Source: Lotus japonicus (Eukaryota; Streptophyta; Magnoliopsida; Fabales; Fabaceae). From it: a stretch of 64,000 nt of DNA. Location: the NCBI RefSeq assembly GCF_012489685.1, contig NC_080043.1:63853920-63917919 (forward strand). Direction: 5' to 3'. Made by a program: the position numbers and the translations under genes. Below the pieces are notes generated by a model. The model worked only from the letters and a program-made list of their open reading frames with translations, had not been told where the DNA came from and ran no database searches. Shown here in pieces: positions 34,871 through 45,805 of this stretch. Numbering within the stretch: position 1 is the stretch's first letter; every line of letters starts with the position of its first letter.

Positions 34871-36603
34871 GGAATAATTTTTGTTTTAGGTACCCATATC
34901 TTGGGTCCTTTCTTGTTAGTTTTCCCAGAAGTTCTTGGAACTTTGGGTGCAACAGGAGGATAATGCATAGGAACCTGAGTATAGTATCTAGACATGTTAA
35001 GTTTGAACTTTCCCTTTGGTTTCACCACCTTTGGTTTAACCTTCTCTGGAATGACCGTGCCAGCGGGAACGAAATGCTTATGCAATGGTTCGCGTTTGGG
35101 CTCAGATGACTTATCTATCATGGATTGAAAGTAGCCAAGGCCACTGTTCCCATTTCTGCTCATGCCATAGATCATTGAAGCCATAAGACTTCTGTCTATG
35201 CCCTTTGCAAGGAACTTTTGAAACACTTTCTCATATTTTGTCTCATACTTAACATCAGATGATGCAAGTTGATCTTCTAACACATCATTTTTTGCACGAA
35301 GAACAGCATTGTCATTGACAAGAATATAGTTTTCATCCATGAGTTCAGAGACTGACTTCTCATGAACTTCTGAAGAACTGGTTTTAGCAGCATACTTCTT
35401 TTTAAGCTCTTTATGCTTATTTAGCAAAATATCATGTTTCTTCATTATTTCAGATAAAGCAGTTCTTAGCTCAGATAGAGAAAAGTCAGAGAATACCTCA
35501 TCATCATTCTCAGAGTCTGAATCATCTTCTGAAGCCATTAGAGCCTCCACAGCTTCATCTTCTTCTGACTCAGCTTCTTCTGAATCAGTTGCATCAAAGG
35601 TTATGAGGGCTTTCTTCTTGAAGACTTTTCTAGGTCTCTTGTCCTTCTTAAGCTTGGGACAGTCACTCTTGTAGTGCCCAGATTCCTTGCACTCGAAGCA
35701 AGTGACTTCCTTTCCAGATGATTTCTTCTGACCAGATGAAGATTCATATCTTCCTGAACTTCTCTTTGGTCCTTTTCCCTTGCTATGTCTGTTCTTCCAG
35801 AGTTTGCTTAGCCTCTTTGTGAAGAGAGACAGCTCTTCATCATCAGACGCATCTGATAGCTCTTCAGATGAATTTTCTTCTTCTGCCTGATAGGCTTTTG
35901 CTTTGTCAGACTTTGACTTAAGAGCAATTGACTTGTCTTTCTTTTGAGGCTTGTCTCCTTTGAGTTCAATCTCATGGCTTCTGAGATGACTCACGAGCTC
36001 TTCTAACTTCAACGAGTTCAAATTCCTGGAGAGTTTCAGGGCAGTGACAAAAGCTCTCCACTCCTTAGGCAAACTTCTGATAATCTTCTTGACATGATCA
36101 CCAGTAGAGTAGCCCTTGTTTAGCACTCTGATTCCAGCAATCAGAGTTTGAAACCTTGAGTACATCTCCTCAATGGTTTCACCAGATTCCATCTTAAACT
36201 GCTCATATTGTTGTATGAGAGCAAGAGCCTTGGTTTCCTTGACCTCTTCATTTCCTTCATGTGTCATGACCAAGGAGTCAAAAATGGATTTAGCAGTTTC
36301 TTTGTCAGAGATCTTCTCATACTCAATGTATGATATTGAGCTGAATAGCATGGACTTCGCCTTGTGATGATCCTTGAAACGCTTCTTCTGAGCGTCAGTC
36401 ATTTCAGAACGGGGGATCTTCACTTCTGAAGCATCTACTGGATCAGTATAGCCTTCAATGACCATATCCCAGAGATCTGGGTCAGTGCCAAGGAAATAGC
36501 ACTCTATTCTATCTTTCCAGTACTCAAACTTTTCACCATCAAAGATTGGTGCTCTGAGTTGATTGTTGTTGTTGTTGTCAGCGGAAGTATTGGCTTGGGC
36601 CAT
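34756..36603 (-). pseudogene. Sirevirus gag
   Basis: The frame starts MAQANTSADN (36603; an ATG 18 nt upstream is possible), about 65 nt after the primer-binding site. It has a copia-type capsid domain (FDGEKFEYWKDRIECYFLG, then IIRSLPKEWRAFVTALK), one CCHC knuckle CFECKESGHYKSDC (~residues 302-315), an acidic Ser-rich stretch, and a coiled-coil region (~390-450). The last ~25 residues read the protease DNA in the wrong phase, so the true gag frame is lost near 34850. The length (~590 residues before the break) is long for copia gag but normal for Sireviruses. Confidence 0.9.
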
Positions 36604-36667
36604 GATTTGTTTTTCACACAAGGTTCTGGATCACTGAACACTGTTAGGTGTTAAAATCAGAACCGGA

Positions 36668-36679
36668 GCTCTGATGCCA
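36668..36679 (-). other. Sirevirus primer-binding site
   Basis: On the minus strand TGGCATCAGAGC, two bases after the 5' LTR. It is one mismatch from the tRNA-Met complement TGGTATCAGAGC. Confidence 0.88.
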
Positions 36680-36681
36680 AT

Positions 36682-37919
36682 TGAAGGTGCGAAAAACACT
36701 AGAAAGGGGGGTTTGAATAGAGTTTTTGAATCTCGGGTATACTTTTAAGCTTTTTCAAAACTCAAAGATAAAAACTAAGTGCTGAATAATAGGAAGTAAA
36801 GCACACGAGTATTTTATCCTGGTTCACTTGAGATAAAAGCTCAAGCTAATCCAGTCCACCTGTGAAGGTGATTTCTTCCTTCTTCTGATGAAGGCAATCC
36901 ACTAAAATCAATGAGTGTTACAACTGCACTTTGCAACCTGCTAAGTGACTAACAATACACTGATTTTCTCACTAGTATCCTCTTAAGAAGCTGATCTACC
37001 GATCCTCTTAAGACTAGCTAAATACTGAATCAGCCTTGATTCACTCCTCTCAAGATCCGACCAACCTTGGTCTCTTGATGAACTTTACAAAATGTGTAAA
37101 AGGTTTCGGGTTTACAATAAGTGCTTCTAACAAGCGAATAGTAAATTCAGAAGTTTAAGAACAGTGAAGAAATAATGCTAAGAGAATGGTTCGTATGTGT
37201 TGAATATTTTCAGCAAAGTTTCTCTTCCTCTTTCTTCTTTCTTCAGCCTTTATATACTCCAAGACTTGTGATGTAGCCGTTGCTAGGGTTTTATCCGTTG
37301 GAGTGGCAATTCTGTAATATCAGACTGCTAGGCTGTACAAGGTAGGTGGCGGACAGACTGGGACTTGTACGATGTTGTACTGTGATAGCGACCTGTCCTC
37401 TCACCGGTTGACTGAGATGAAGGAGCTTCAGATGAACGTTGATGAAGCTTCTGATCATCGTCAGATTGGAGCTTGGATTCCTCTGACCGTGCAACTTCTG
37501 CTTCTGAACAAGTTCCTCAGAACTTCTGATCGTCAGAGCTAGAATAGCTTGGGTCTTCAGAACCAACTTCTAGTAAGTCTTCAGAACTTGAGTCTTCTGC
37601 TTCTGGACCGTTCCACTGGAACATCTGGTCTTCAGAACTTCTGACTTGAGTTCTTCAGATCTTCTTGAGAGCTTCCATCTTCAGAACTTCTGAAGTATTT
37701 GCCACTGTTCAGAACGAACATGGTAGGATGAAGAGCTCTCTTTTTAGTAACCCTTGGTTCTTCTTCTTCTGAACGAATAGGCTTGGGTCAGATTCAGAAC
37801 CTGTTTGTCACAACTTAAAAAGACAAACGTTAGGGTACCACAATTGTTCATCATCACAAACCTTAATTGTAATCATCAAAATATAGAGATGCAACCACTG
37901 ATCAAACCTTGATCTTACA
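36682..37919 (-). repeat. Sirevirus 5' LTR
   Basis: 1238 bp, same length as the 3' LTR and about 99% identical by eye. A TATA-like CTTTATATACTCC lies near 37248. Confidence 0.95.
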
Positions 37920-37924
37920 ATAAC
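37920..37924. repeat. Target-site duplication ATAAC, right copy
   Basis: Matches 25746-25750 across the Sirevirus. Confidence 0.93.
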
Positions 37925-38102
37925 TCATAGTAGTTGAAGTGAGTTCCAGAAGAGACCGGTTGGCATTCCCAACTTCTTGTTCACGTAATCGGAGGGTGAT
38001 CCCCTCTTGGATTCTTGCCTCGATATGGGCTTGCATCTCCTCCTCCGTCATATGGCCACCCATGACGGTGTCTCTCGTGAGAGTAACCTGAAAGTGTGAC
38101 AC
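37925..38102 (-). pseudogene. Athila-like gag, N-terminal end
   Basis: An open minus frame from an ATG at 38102 (or internal ones such as MGGHMTEEEM) runs to the Sirevirus insertion point. It is in phase with the gag core at 25750, because the removed length is a multiple of three. Helical, charged sequence (EEEMQAHIEARIQEG). It lies ~100 nt downstream of the primer-binding site, as expected for gag. Confidence 0.75.
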
Positions 38103-38200
38103 TCAAACAGAGAAAGATTAATAGCACCAATTCTAGACAAGAATAAAAACAAAAAAATAAAACCACAAACTAAAAACTTAAACCAAAAACCACAAACAAT

Positions 38201-38218
38201 TCCCCGGCAACGGCGCCA
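38201..38218 (-). other. Athila primer-binding site (tRNA-Asp type)
   Basis: On the minus strand TGGCGCCGTTGCCGGGGA, six bases after the 5' LTR. This is the PBS characteristic of Athila elements. Confidence 0.88.
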
Positions 38219-38224
38219 AAAACT

Positions 38225-39586
38225 TGTTGGTCAATCTGCAAGTGTACAAAATCTACCCTGTTTTAATTTATCGAACCACAGGGAATTGGAATGCGAATTC
38301 GGTTTAAAAATCAAGTTCAAGGTTGGAAAGCAAATAAAATTCAGTTTTAAGGATTGATTGCTGAGTTGATTAATTACAAAGCTAACAAAGATAAGTGTGT
38401 GAAGAACAATGGTGAGCATGCCTTGGGTTCTTGCTTAACAAATTCAGTTTTAGTCAACCTATTCTATCCACAAAACTCCGAGTCTCTCCTTGATGATCTA
38501 GCCTAAACAATCATTTATCGATGCCTCGCATAGATAATCCTCTCAAGCCAAAAGATAAGCACAATTCCTTGATAACCTAAACATTTTCTAAAGGCCAACA
38601 AACCCCAACCCTTCCTCTATTCCTAGTAGCAAGCATAGAAGGAGTAATCCCACAACAAGTCCCTAATCGATAACAAACTTCCGTTCTATTATAAAAAAGC
38701 ATAAAGCTAGTTCGCGATCAAGCTTAAAACATAAAGCATGGATGTGGGATTCAAGGGTTTACTCAGAGGATTCATGAATAGAAATAGGAATTTAGATTAA
38801 AACATCATAAGTCTTACAAAGAACCCAAAGTAAAGGGGTTTAGCCAATCATGGCTATGAAATCCATACAAGAAAGTAAAGATGAAACCTGGAACATAAGA
38901 CTTTTAGAAAGCTCCTCAAGCTTCAGAACTCAAACCCTCTCTTCTAACTTATGAAAATATGATAAAATGACAAAAGGTTTCAAGAGAAATGTCTAAAAAC
39001 CAATTTATAGGCAAAACAAGCGAGTATGGGCGCTCAGGCGCCAATTCAGAGCGCCTGAGCGCCAATTCCATCTCAAAACAAGCTCTATGGAAGGTAAGTG
39101 GCGCCTAGACGCCAATTCCCAGCGCCTGGGCGCCAATTCCAGAAAGCTCAGAAAATGTAAATGGCGCCTAGGCGCCAATTCCCAGCGCCTAGGCGCTCAA
39201 AGCTCACTGGAAAGACTTTTTAGCTTCTTCATAACTCCTCTTCAAGCCTCTTTAAGCCCTCATTCAATTCCATGCTTCTTGGCCTCCCTTCTCCTTCAGT
39301 TTCAGACCTGAAAACTTAACCAAGAAGCCAAGGAAATATCCAGAAGCTCAAAGAGCTTATTAGCAAAGAGGACCCTCAAATAACATAAGAAAATCATGCA
39401 AGTCCTGAACTTACTTAAAATGCAAGAAAAGTCCCTATAAAACTACAAAATCACCAAAACAAAGTAAAGACTCAAAGAAAGATAAAAGTGCAATGAGAAT
39501 GCATGAAACACTACATGAGACTCAACAAAAAGACTTAAAACAAACTAAGAAATGACCTTGAAAACACTACTAAACTAGGGTCATCA
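38225..39586 (-). repeat. Athila-like 5' LTR
   Basis: 1362 bp, homologous to 9837-11219. Includes GGCGC palindromes (39028-39196) ~20 bp upstream, in the minus sense, of CCTATAAATTGG at 39000-39011. Confidence 0.92.
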
Positions 39587-39591
39587 AAAAC
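39587..39591. repeat. Target-site duplication AAAAC, right copy
   Basis: Matches 9832-9836. Confidence 0.9.
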
Positions 39592-40174
39592 CTATATCAC
39601 TTGCAAGTCGGCCGCATGCGGTTACTGGTATGCTTAGAAAAACGCACGTTGTTAAAGTTTGCAACTGTTTCTTTCTTATGTTATTTTGCATATGCATGTG
39701 CTTACTCCAAATTCAAGTTTCGTAGTGCAAATTAATGACACAAATATTGTCACGGGACAAGTATTCCGGTTTGAACTTTTATGGCCAAGTTCAGGCTGAG
39801 AGTTGGGAGATGATTGATGTAACCCTGCCTTGTGCTCCTAAAAGACCGGGTCTTGATCGACTATAGTACAACTCACCCATTTGAGTCCTCAGCTGGATGC
39901 CTATGGGGTCTTCATTTCAAACGAACCTCACTGAATATGTGAGAAATTGTAACATTACCATTGAATCACTGTATGTATACAAGGAGTGCTAATAACTTTG
40001 TTCTTATGACAGCTGAATGATGATGTCATCAAGATGAACGTGGCGGTGAGCTTGGTTGCAGGTCCACACAACGAGGTGTGGACAGATCTGGAGGCCAAAA
40101 TTGAGGAATTTTGGGATACTATTCGTCCTTCAACTTCTAAACAGAACGGGGTCCAGCACATATCAGATTCGTGA
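39592..40174 (+). pseudogene. Ulp1-like protease pseudogene, 3' part
   Basis: The frame broken at 9836 resumes here (LYHLQVGRMRLL) up to a GT-type donor near 39626. A following exon-like stretch (39772-39935) has stops. In one phase it reads QLDAYGVFISN at ~39890-39922, where the Ulp1 family has a conserved (D)(S)CGVF with the catalytic Cys; the Cys position is Tyr (TAT, 39902-39904). A last exon-like segment at ~40014-40174 (MNVAVSLVAGPHNEVW...) ends in TGA. The gene is dead: stops, an Athila insertion and an apparent loss of the catalytic Cys. Confidence 0.62.
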
Positions 40175-40270
40175 CTGTTGTGTATTTTAATATTTTGATA
40201 CAGAGCCAAACGTTGACAAGCAATTTGTTGTTCAAACTGTTTTGGGACTGGTTACGAATTTTGGGGGTGT

Positions 40271-40275
40271 GAACA
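40271..40275. repeat. Target-site duplication GAACA, left copy
   Basis: GAACA precedes TGATGACCC and recurs at 44272-44276. Confidence 0.92.
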
Positions 40276-41551
40276 TGATGACCCGGGTTTAGAAGTGTTT
40301 TTAGGGTCATTTCTTTGTAGGTTTTGAGTCTTTTTTCTTTGTCTCATGTAGTGTTTCATGCATTATCATGCATTTTTATCTTTATTTGAGTTTTTGTTTG
40401 GTTTTAGTAATTATATAGTTTTATAAGGGTCTTTCTTGTATTTTTATAGATTCTAGGACTTGCATTTGTTTTCCATGGAATTGTGAGGACTATTGTGCTT
40501 AAAAGCCCTTTGAATTTCTTGATAGTTTTCCTTGTTTTGGTCCTTAAGTGCTTCAGCAGGTAACTCATGAAGAGGGAAGGCCAAAAAGCTTGAAGAATTG
40601 ATGGAAACATTCAAATGGGGGTTACAAGAAGCCAAAAAGACCATCAGAACGTGTGTCTGGCGCTCGAGCGCCCCCAGGAATGGGCGCTCAAGCGCCAGCC
40701 TTCCAGTAGCAAGGAAGTTGGCTTCTGCCTTATGGGCGCTCAAGCGCCCCAGTGCAGGGCTTGAGCGCCCCAGCTCGACTACTTTGCCTATAAATAGGTT
40801 TTTAGTGGTTTTCTTTTGTAATTTTTGATACCCATTCCATTTTTACATAAGTTTAGAAGGAGAGGAACATCTAGGAGAGGGAGAGAAGGCTTCCAAGCTT
40901 GTAATTCAGGTTCTTAGCTAAGCATGGCTCTTGGCTAATCTCTCTTCTTATGCTTTGGTTTTCATGTAAGACTTTTCATATTTGAGTTATAATCTTAAGT
41001 TCTTTCCCACATGATCTTCTTCTTTCCTTGAACCCCATATTCTGAATTTCAATCTAAGCTTGTATGCATGCTTGCGTTTTGCTTTTCTATAATCAGAACG
41101 GAAGTTTGTTATAGATTAGGGAACCGATTTGGGATTACCCCTTCTTTGCTTGCTACTAGGAATAGAGGAAGGGTTGGGGTTTGTTGGCATGAATTTGCAT
41201 GATCTAAAACCTCATAAATGACTAAGTACACAAGGAATTGGGCTTAGCTTTTAGTATGGGAGAATTGCTTATGTGAGGAATCAATAAGTGAGTAACTAGT
41301 CTATAGCATCAAGGAGAGATTCATGAGAACATGTGCTTAGAATGATGTGATTGAATTGACTAGTTGATCAAGAACCCAAAGCATGTTCTTTTATGAGTTT
41401 TTGTTTATTTTATCTTTACTACATCGACATATCTCTATTTCAATAAAACAAACCTTCATACTCAAGACTTAAACTGAATTTAGTCACTCACAATCCCTGT
41501 GGTTCGATATTTAAAATCGGGTGGATTCGTACACTTGCGGATTTACCAACA
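40276..41551 (+). repeat. Left (5') LTR of short Athila-related element
   Basis: Carries GGCGCTCGAGCGCC-type palindromes at 40659-40770 followed ~20 bp later by the TATA box TATAAATA at 40789-40796. Confidence 0.92.
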
Positions 41552-42992
41552 AGTTTTTGGCGCAGTTGCCGGGGATTGTTTGTGATTTTTGGTTTGAGTT
41601 ACGGGTTTGAAGTATTGTCTACCTAAGACTATAACTTAGGGCTGAATGGGAGACAACCCATGTTTTTTTTTTCAAGTTTACGTTTTTGCTTCGTTTGTTA
41701 GTTTTTCAGAAAATAAAAGCCATTGGAGAACACTTGGAAGCACTCAATCACTTGAAATGAGGTTCTTTTCTTACTCTGAGTTTTAGTCCATGCATTTTTA
41801 GCATATTTTTCTTTTATAGATTTTGTTTATATTTTTTATCATGCATTTTTTTTATAGAGTCTTTTGTACCTTGGTCTTTATTCCTTATGCTCAAATGACA
41901 TGTTCCCAAGTCTTACTCACTCACATGATGCTGGTTTTGAAAATGTTTTTAAGTGGATACTTTGTGCTTTCTTTTGGGGAGTGATTGTATGTTTGGGAAA
42001 GAGAGGGAGAGACTTCGGTCTTCTAAATGTTGTCTTGAGGATAGAGTTGATGTGAGTCCACAAGGGTCCATTTTTGACCCTTCACTATATAATTTCCCTG
42101 GAGGATCCTGACTCACTTGCACTTCTTGGTTCTGTGTTTCATTTCTCACACCCTTGAGAGTAGCTTTATGAGACTTGCATTTTTGAGACTGGTAGGTTTT
42201 CTTGGACTTCAGAATTTGTTTTATAACCCCTTTGAGTCCTTGTGGAGAATGCTTTGTTACCTTTGTCATATGGGCTGGATGTTTGGTTGGATTCAATGGG
42301 GAGTTGTGGTTCTTAACTCTTAATGGAGCTAGTTTATGAAAAATGCAATTGTCTCTTGCCCCAAAGAAAAAAATTGAAAAAATTGAAAAGAGAAAATGAA
42401 ATCCATGGGCTGGATGAAGTTCCAAAAAAAAGAGAAAAAGAGAAAATGAACTCCATGGCAAAGGTGGAGTTCCAAAAAAAAAAAAGAAAGAATTCTGAAA
42501 CAAAAGGGGGTTGAGAGACTTGTGTGCTAAGTATCAATTGCTTTAAGCTCTGGTTTTCATGAAGGACCACACTCAAATTTTGTGCAACCTTAGTTTTCCT
42601 TAGGGACCACCTACCTTGTGCTTTACCTAGCCAACATAATACCCCTTGTGAAGTATCATTGAATAATGCATTGTCAACTTTAGTTGCTCTTGAGGGAATG
42701 ATTCTCAGAACCTATGAACTTGCTTGTGTGGTCAGTGCACTAAACAATTGTCTCATGCTAGGATGTTAGCTCTAAATGCTTCTCATAGTGGACTCTAATT
42801 CTTCTTTATCTAAGAGTAGCATGAAGTTGATTTTTGAATCTTTCTCTTGGAACTAACTACATTCACTTGATCCCCCTATTTTCTAAAAATGTATCCCTCT
42901 TTTGGCATGTGTGTTGGGAGTAATTCTTTGTGCTTGAGGGCAAGCTAATCTTAGTGACGCTCGAGGGAGAGCTGTCGTTGAGTATAGTGCTG
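41552..42992 (+). other. Interior of short Athila-related element
   Basis: Starts with the PBS region at 41558. The A-rich block 42360-42510 has two imperfect copies of an ~50-bp segment containing AAAATGAA and CCATGG. No coding region supported. Confidence 0.8.
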
Positions 42993-44271
42993 TGATGACC
43001 CGGGTTTAGTAGTGTTTTTAGGGTCATTTCTTTGTAGGTTTTGAGTCTTTTTTTCTTTGTCTCATGTAGTGTTTCATGCATTCTCATGCATTTTTATCTT
43101 TATTTGAGTTTTTGTTTGGTTTTAGTAATTGTATAGTTTTATAAGGGTCTTTCTTGTATTTTTATAGATTCTAGGACTTGCATTTGTTTTCCATGGAATT
43201 GTGAGAACTATTGTGCTTAAATGCCCTTTGAATTTCTTGATATTTTTCCTTGTTTTGGTCCTTAAGTGCTGCAGCAGGTAACTCATGAAGAGGGAAGGCC
43301 AAAAAGCTTGAAGAATGGATGGAAACATTCAAATGGGGGTTACAAGAAGTCAAAAAGACCATCAGAACGTGTGTCTGGCGCTCGAGCGCCAGGCATGGGC
43401 GCTCCAGCGCTAGCCTTCCAGTAGCAAGGAAGTTGGCTTCTACCATATGGGCGCTCCAGCGCCCCAGGGCAGCGCTTGAGCGCCCCAGCTCGACTATTTT
43501 GCCTATAAATAGGTTTTTAGTGGTTTTCTTTTGTAATTTTTTATACCCATTCCATTTTTACATAAGTTTAGAAGGAGAGGAACATCTAGGAGAGGGAAAG
43601 AAGGCTTCCAAGCTTGTAATTCAGGTTCTTAGCCAAGCATGGCTCTGCTTGGCTAATCTCTCTTTTTATGCTTTGGATTTCATGTAAGACTTTTCATATT
43701 TAAGTTATAATCTTAAGTTCTTTCCCACATGATCTTCTTCTTTCCTTGAAATCCATATTCTGAATTTCAATCTAAGCTTGTATGCATGCTTGCTTTTTGC
43801 TTTTCTATAATCAGAACGGAAGTTTGTTATAGATTAGGGAACCGATTTGGGATTACCCCTTCTTTGCTTGCTACTGGGAATAGAGGAAGGGTTGGGGTTT
43901 GTTGGCCTGAATTTGCATGATCTAAAACCTCATATAAATGACTAAGTACACAAGGAATTGGGCTTAGCTTTTAGTATGGGAGAATTGCTTATGTGAGGAA
44001 TCAATAAGTGAGTAACTAGGCTATAGCATCAAGGAGAGATTCATGAGAACATGTGCTTAGAATGATGTGCTTGAATTGACTAGTTGAGCAAGAACCCAAA
44101 GCATGTTCTTTTCTGAGTTTTTGTTTATTTTTTCTTTACTACATCGACATTTCTCTATTTCAATAAAACAAACCTTAATACTCAAGACTTAAACTGAATT
44201 TAGTCACTCACAATCCCTGTGGTTCGATATTTAAAACCGGGTGGATTCGTACACTTGCAGATTTACCAACA
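42993..44271 (+). repeat. Right (3') LTR of short Athila-related element
   Basis: Palindromes at 43378-43488, TATAAATA at 43504-43511. A few percent diverged from the left LTR by eye, including small changes inside the palindromes. Confidence 0.92.
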
Positions 44272-44276
44272 GAACA
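44272..44276. repeat. Target-site duplication GAACA, right copy
   Basis: Matches 40271-40275. Confidence 0.92.
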
Positions 44277-45800
44277 CGAAAACTATAACCGCATGTGTAC
44301 TTGTGCACCGCCGAACATGTCATTTTATTATTACCTTATGCAAGTTTATACTCATGTAGATTAGCCTAACTTCAGCCGGAATTTACCAATCCGTAAAGAT
44401 GACTTAGCCTGGGCATGTGCATCTGCCCGGATTATATTGGACTTCAAAACTAAACACTGGCGGTACAATAATAGCGCATGCTCCTATAAATAACATGCAA
44501 AAATCTACCACAGGTGCTTACTGGGTGAACTGTACTGCTAAAAGGGTGTAAAATTATTAGTGGCTAACTAATCACACACTATGTCGCCGAAGTAATTTGT
44601 CCACATGTGTTACCCGCATTTCAGTTGGCAATTGGTACAGATACACCTTCAGTTGCCCACGGGGGAAATATTTGATTGTTAATGACAGAAGGGTAATACG
44701 ACTGATCACATATTCAGTGACGAGGTACATGCATCATCACTAGAGATGGCCATACTTACCAATGAATTTACCACAATATGGACTTCATCTACAACCTGTT
44801 CCGGATTGCCTACTGTTTCCATGGGCATGGAATACAAAGATCTCAGTCAACTTTTTCTATTGTCAGAAACGTGGAAATGATTGCAATCAAATTGCATCTC
44901 AAGGATCGTGACCACAAAAGAACTTATTAAGTCCTTTTTAAATTTTATATGACATTACTAAAGGACCAAATTATTAAAGGCCGGTGTGTATTGCATATGG
45001 TCCATGAATAATTCAGTAACAAATGGACTTCACTAACACCCTGCATAAGTTTAACATATATGTTTAACGGGACTGAACAATACAATGCGTTCGAGGTAGT
45101 ATTTGTCAACTGGTCAATAATTAAGGTGGTGCGTGAGTCAATGATTCACAAAATACAAATGTTTGATAGGAATAGATGATTCTTCAAGTCCATACAAATG
45201 CAATGATCCTCATTACTAAGCAAGACTTCAAAATTTATTTACGACAGTATGGTCTTAAAACAAACTGATTCAAGGTGGGCAAAAGTATTGTATGCCCCTC
45301 CCTCACTCTACATGACTGTAATTTAGTCATTCAGTGAATATTAGCTGCGTAGTTAACCCATAACTGACAAAATCAAACCTAAATGTTTAAGTGTTCAGGT
45401 AAGTCATTCTACAACTAAGAACAGATATTCTAAGCCTGACTGGCTAACAGAATTATCAACACTATACCTGATTGATAGTATGGGAATTATGATTCTGCCT
45501 GGGGAAACAACATTTGTCTGTGGAAGTCACTAATCACTTATTCAGATATAATAGCCACAATTGACAATATATTTACTTCCATATGAACATAGTCAACCAA
45601 CAGGTTGGAGACCATATATTTTACCACAAAAGTCTCAAATCAATCACCACCCTTTACAAAGGGATTCCAAATGTTGTTTAGTCACAACTACTTTAAAAAT
45701 ATCAGTTTCCAAACAACTGACCTAAAAGTGTTGTTTTTTCATTATACAAGTGTCAACACTGATGTTACAAAAACGGATTTAAAATCAAATGTCACATTCA
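44277..45800. other. Unassigned AT-rich stretch
   Basis: No recognised domain or repeat. It may contain introns or the decayed 3' part of the antisense gene whose exons lie at 45806-47106. The + frame 45605-45943 overlaps a more plausible minus exon and is not supported. Confidence 0.35.
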
Positions 45801-45805
45801 TTGTT

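Larger units (their letters stand above)
25751..37919 (-). mobile_element. Ty1/copia Sirevirus (SIRE-like), antisense, nearly complete
   Basis: 12,169 bp with two LTRs of exactly 1238 bp, duplication ATAAC, a tRNA-Met-type primer-binding site at 36668-36679 and a polypurine tract at 26989-27003. Gene order on the minus strand is gag, protease, integrase, RT, RNase H, env-like, small ORF. An env-like gene after pol and repeated polypurine tracts are features of the Sirevirus lineage. By eye the LTRs differ at about a dozen positions (~1%), so insertion was recent. Frame breaks near the gag-protease junction, before integrase and in the env-like gene suggest it is not autonomous. Confidence 0.95.
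9837..39586 (-). mobile_element. Athila-like Ty3/gypsy element, antisense, with two nested insertions
   Basis: LTRs at 9837-11219 (3' LTR) and 38225-39586 (5' LTR) are bounded on the minus strand by TGATGACCC...CCAACA and flanked by the duplication AAAAC. A primer-binding site complementary to the tRNA-Asp 3' end follows the 5' LTR, as in Athila. Removing the nested elements (13325-24273 and 25751-37919, each with one duplication copy) leaves about 6.6 kb with gag, a protease and a second gag-like segment. No RT, RNase H, integrase or env-like region is left, so it is internally deleted and non-autonomous. The LTRs differ by several indels (including ~20 bp near 10206) and scattered substitutions, so it is older than its passengers. 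Confidence 0.9.
40276..44271 (+). mobile_element. Short non-autonomous Athila-related LTR element
   Basis: LTRs 40276-41551 (1276 bp) and 42993-44271 (1279 bp) run TGATGACCC...ACCAACA with duplication GAACA. The primer-binding site TGGCGCAGTTGCCGGGGA starts at 41558 (one mismatch from the Athila type). The interior is only ~1.4 kb and holds no gag or pol motif; it matches the 3' non-coding part of Athila-type elements. It resembles a large deletion derivative that relies on Athila proteins. The interior ORFs (41864-42055, 41949-42503 minus, 42323-42514) are low-complexity or frame artefacts. Confidence 0.9.

Noticed and set aside
26360..37800. Canonical heat-shock elements from TTC/GAA words
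   Set aside because: The TTCTGAA/TTCAGAA spacing does not match the nTTCnnGAAn unit consistently.
41949..42503. 184-codon minus ORF in the short Athila-related element
   Set aside because: Phe-rich reading of an A-rich stretch with tandem copies; matches non-coding 3' sequence of the larger Athila.
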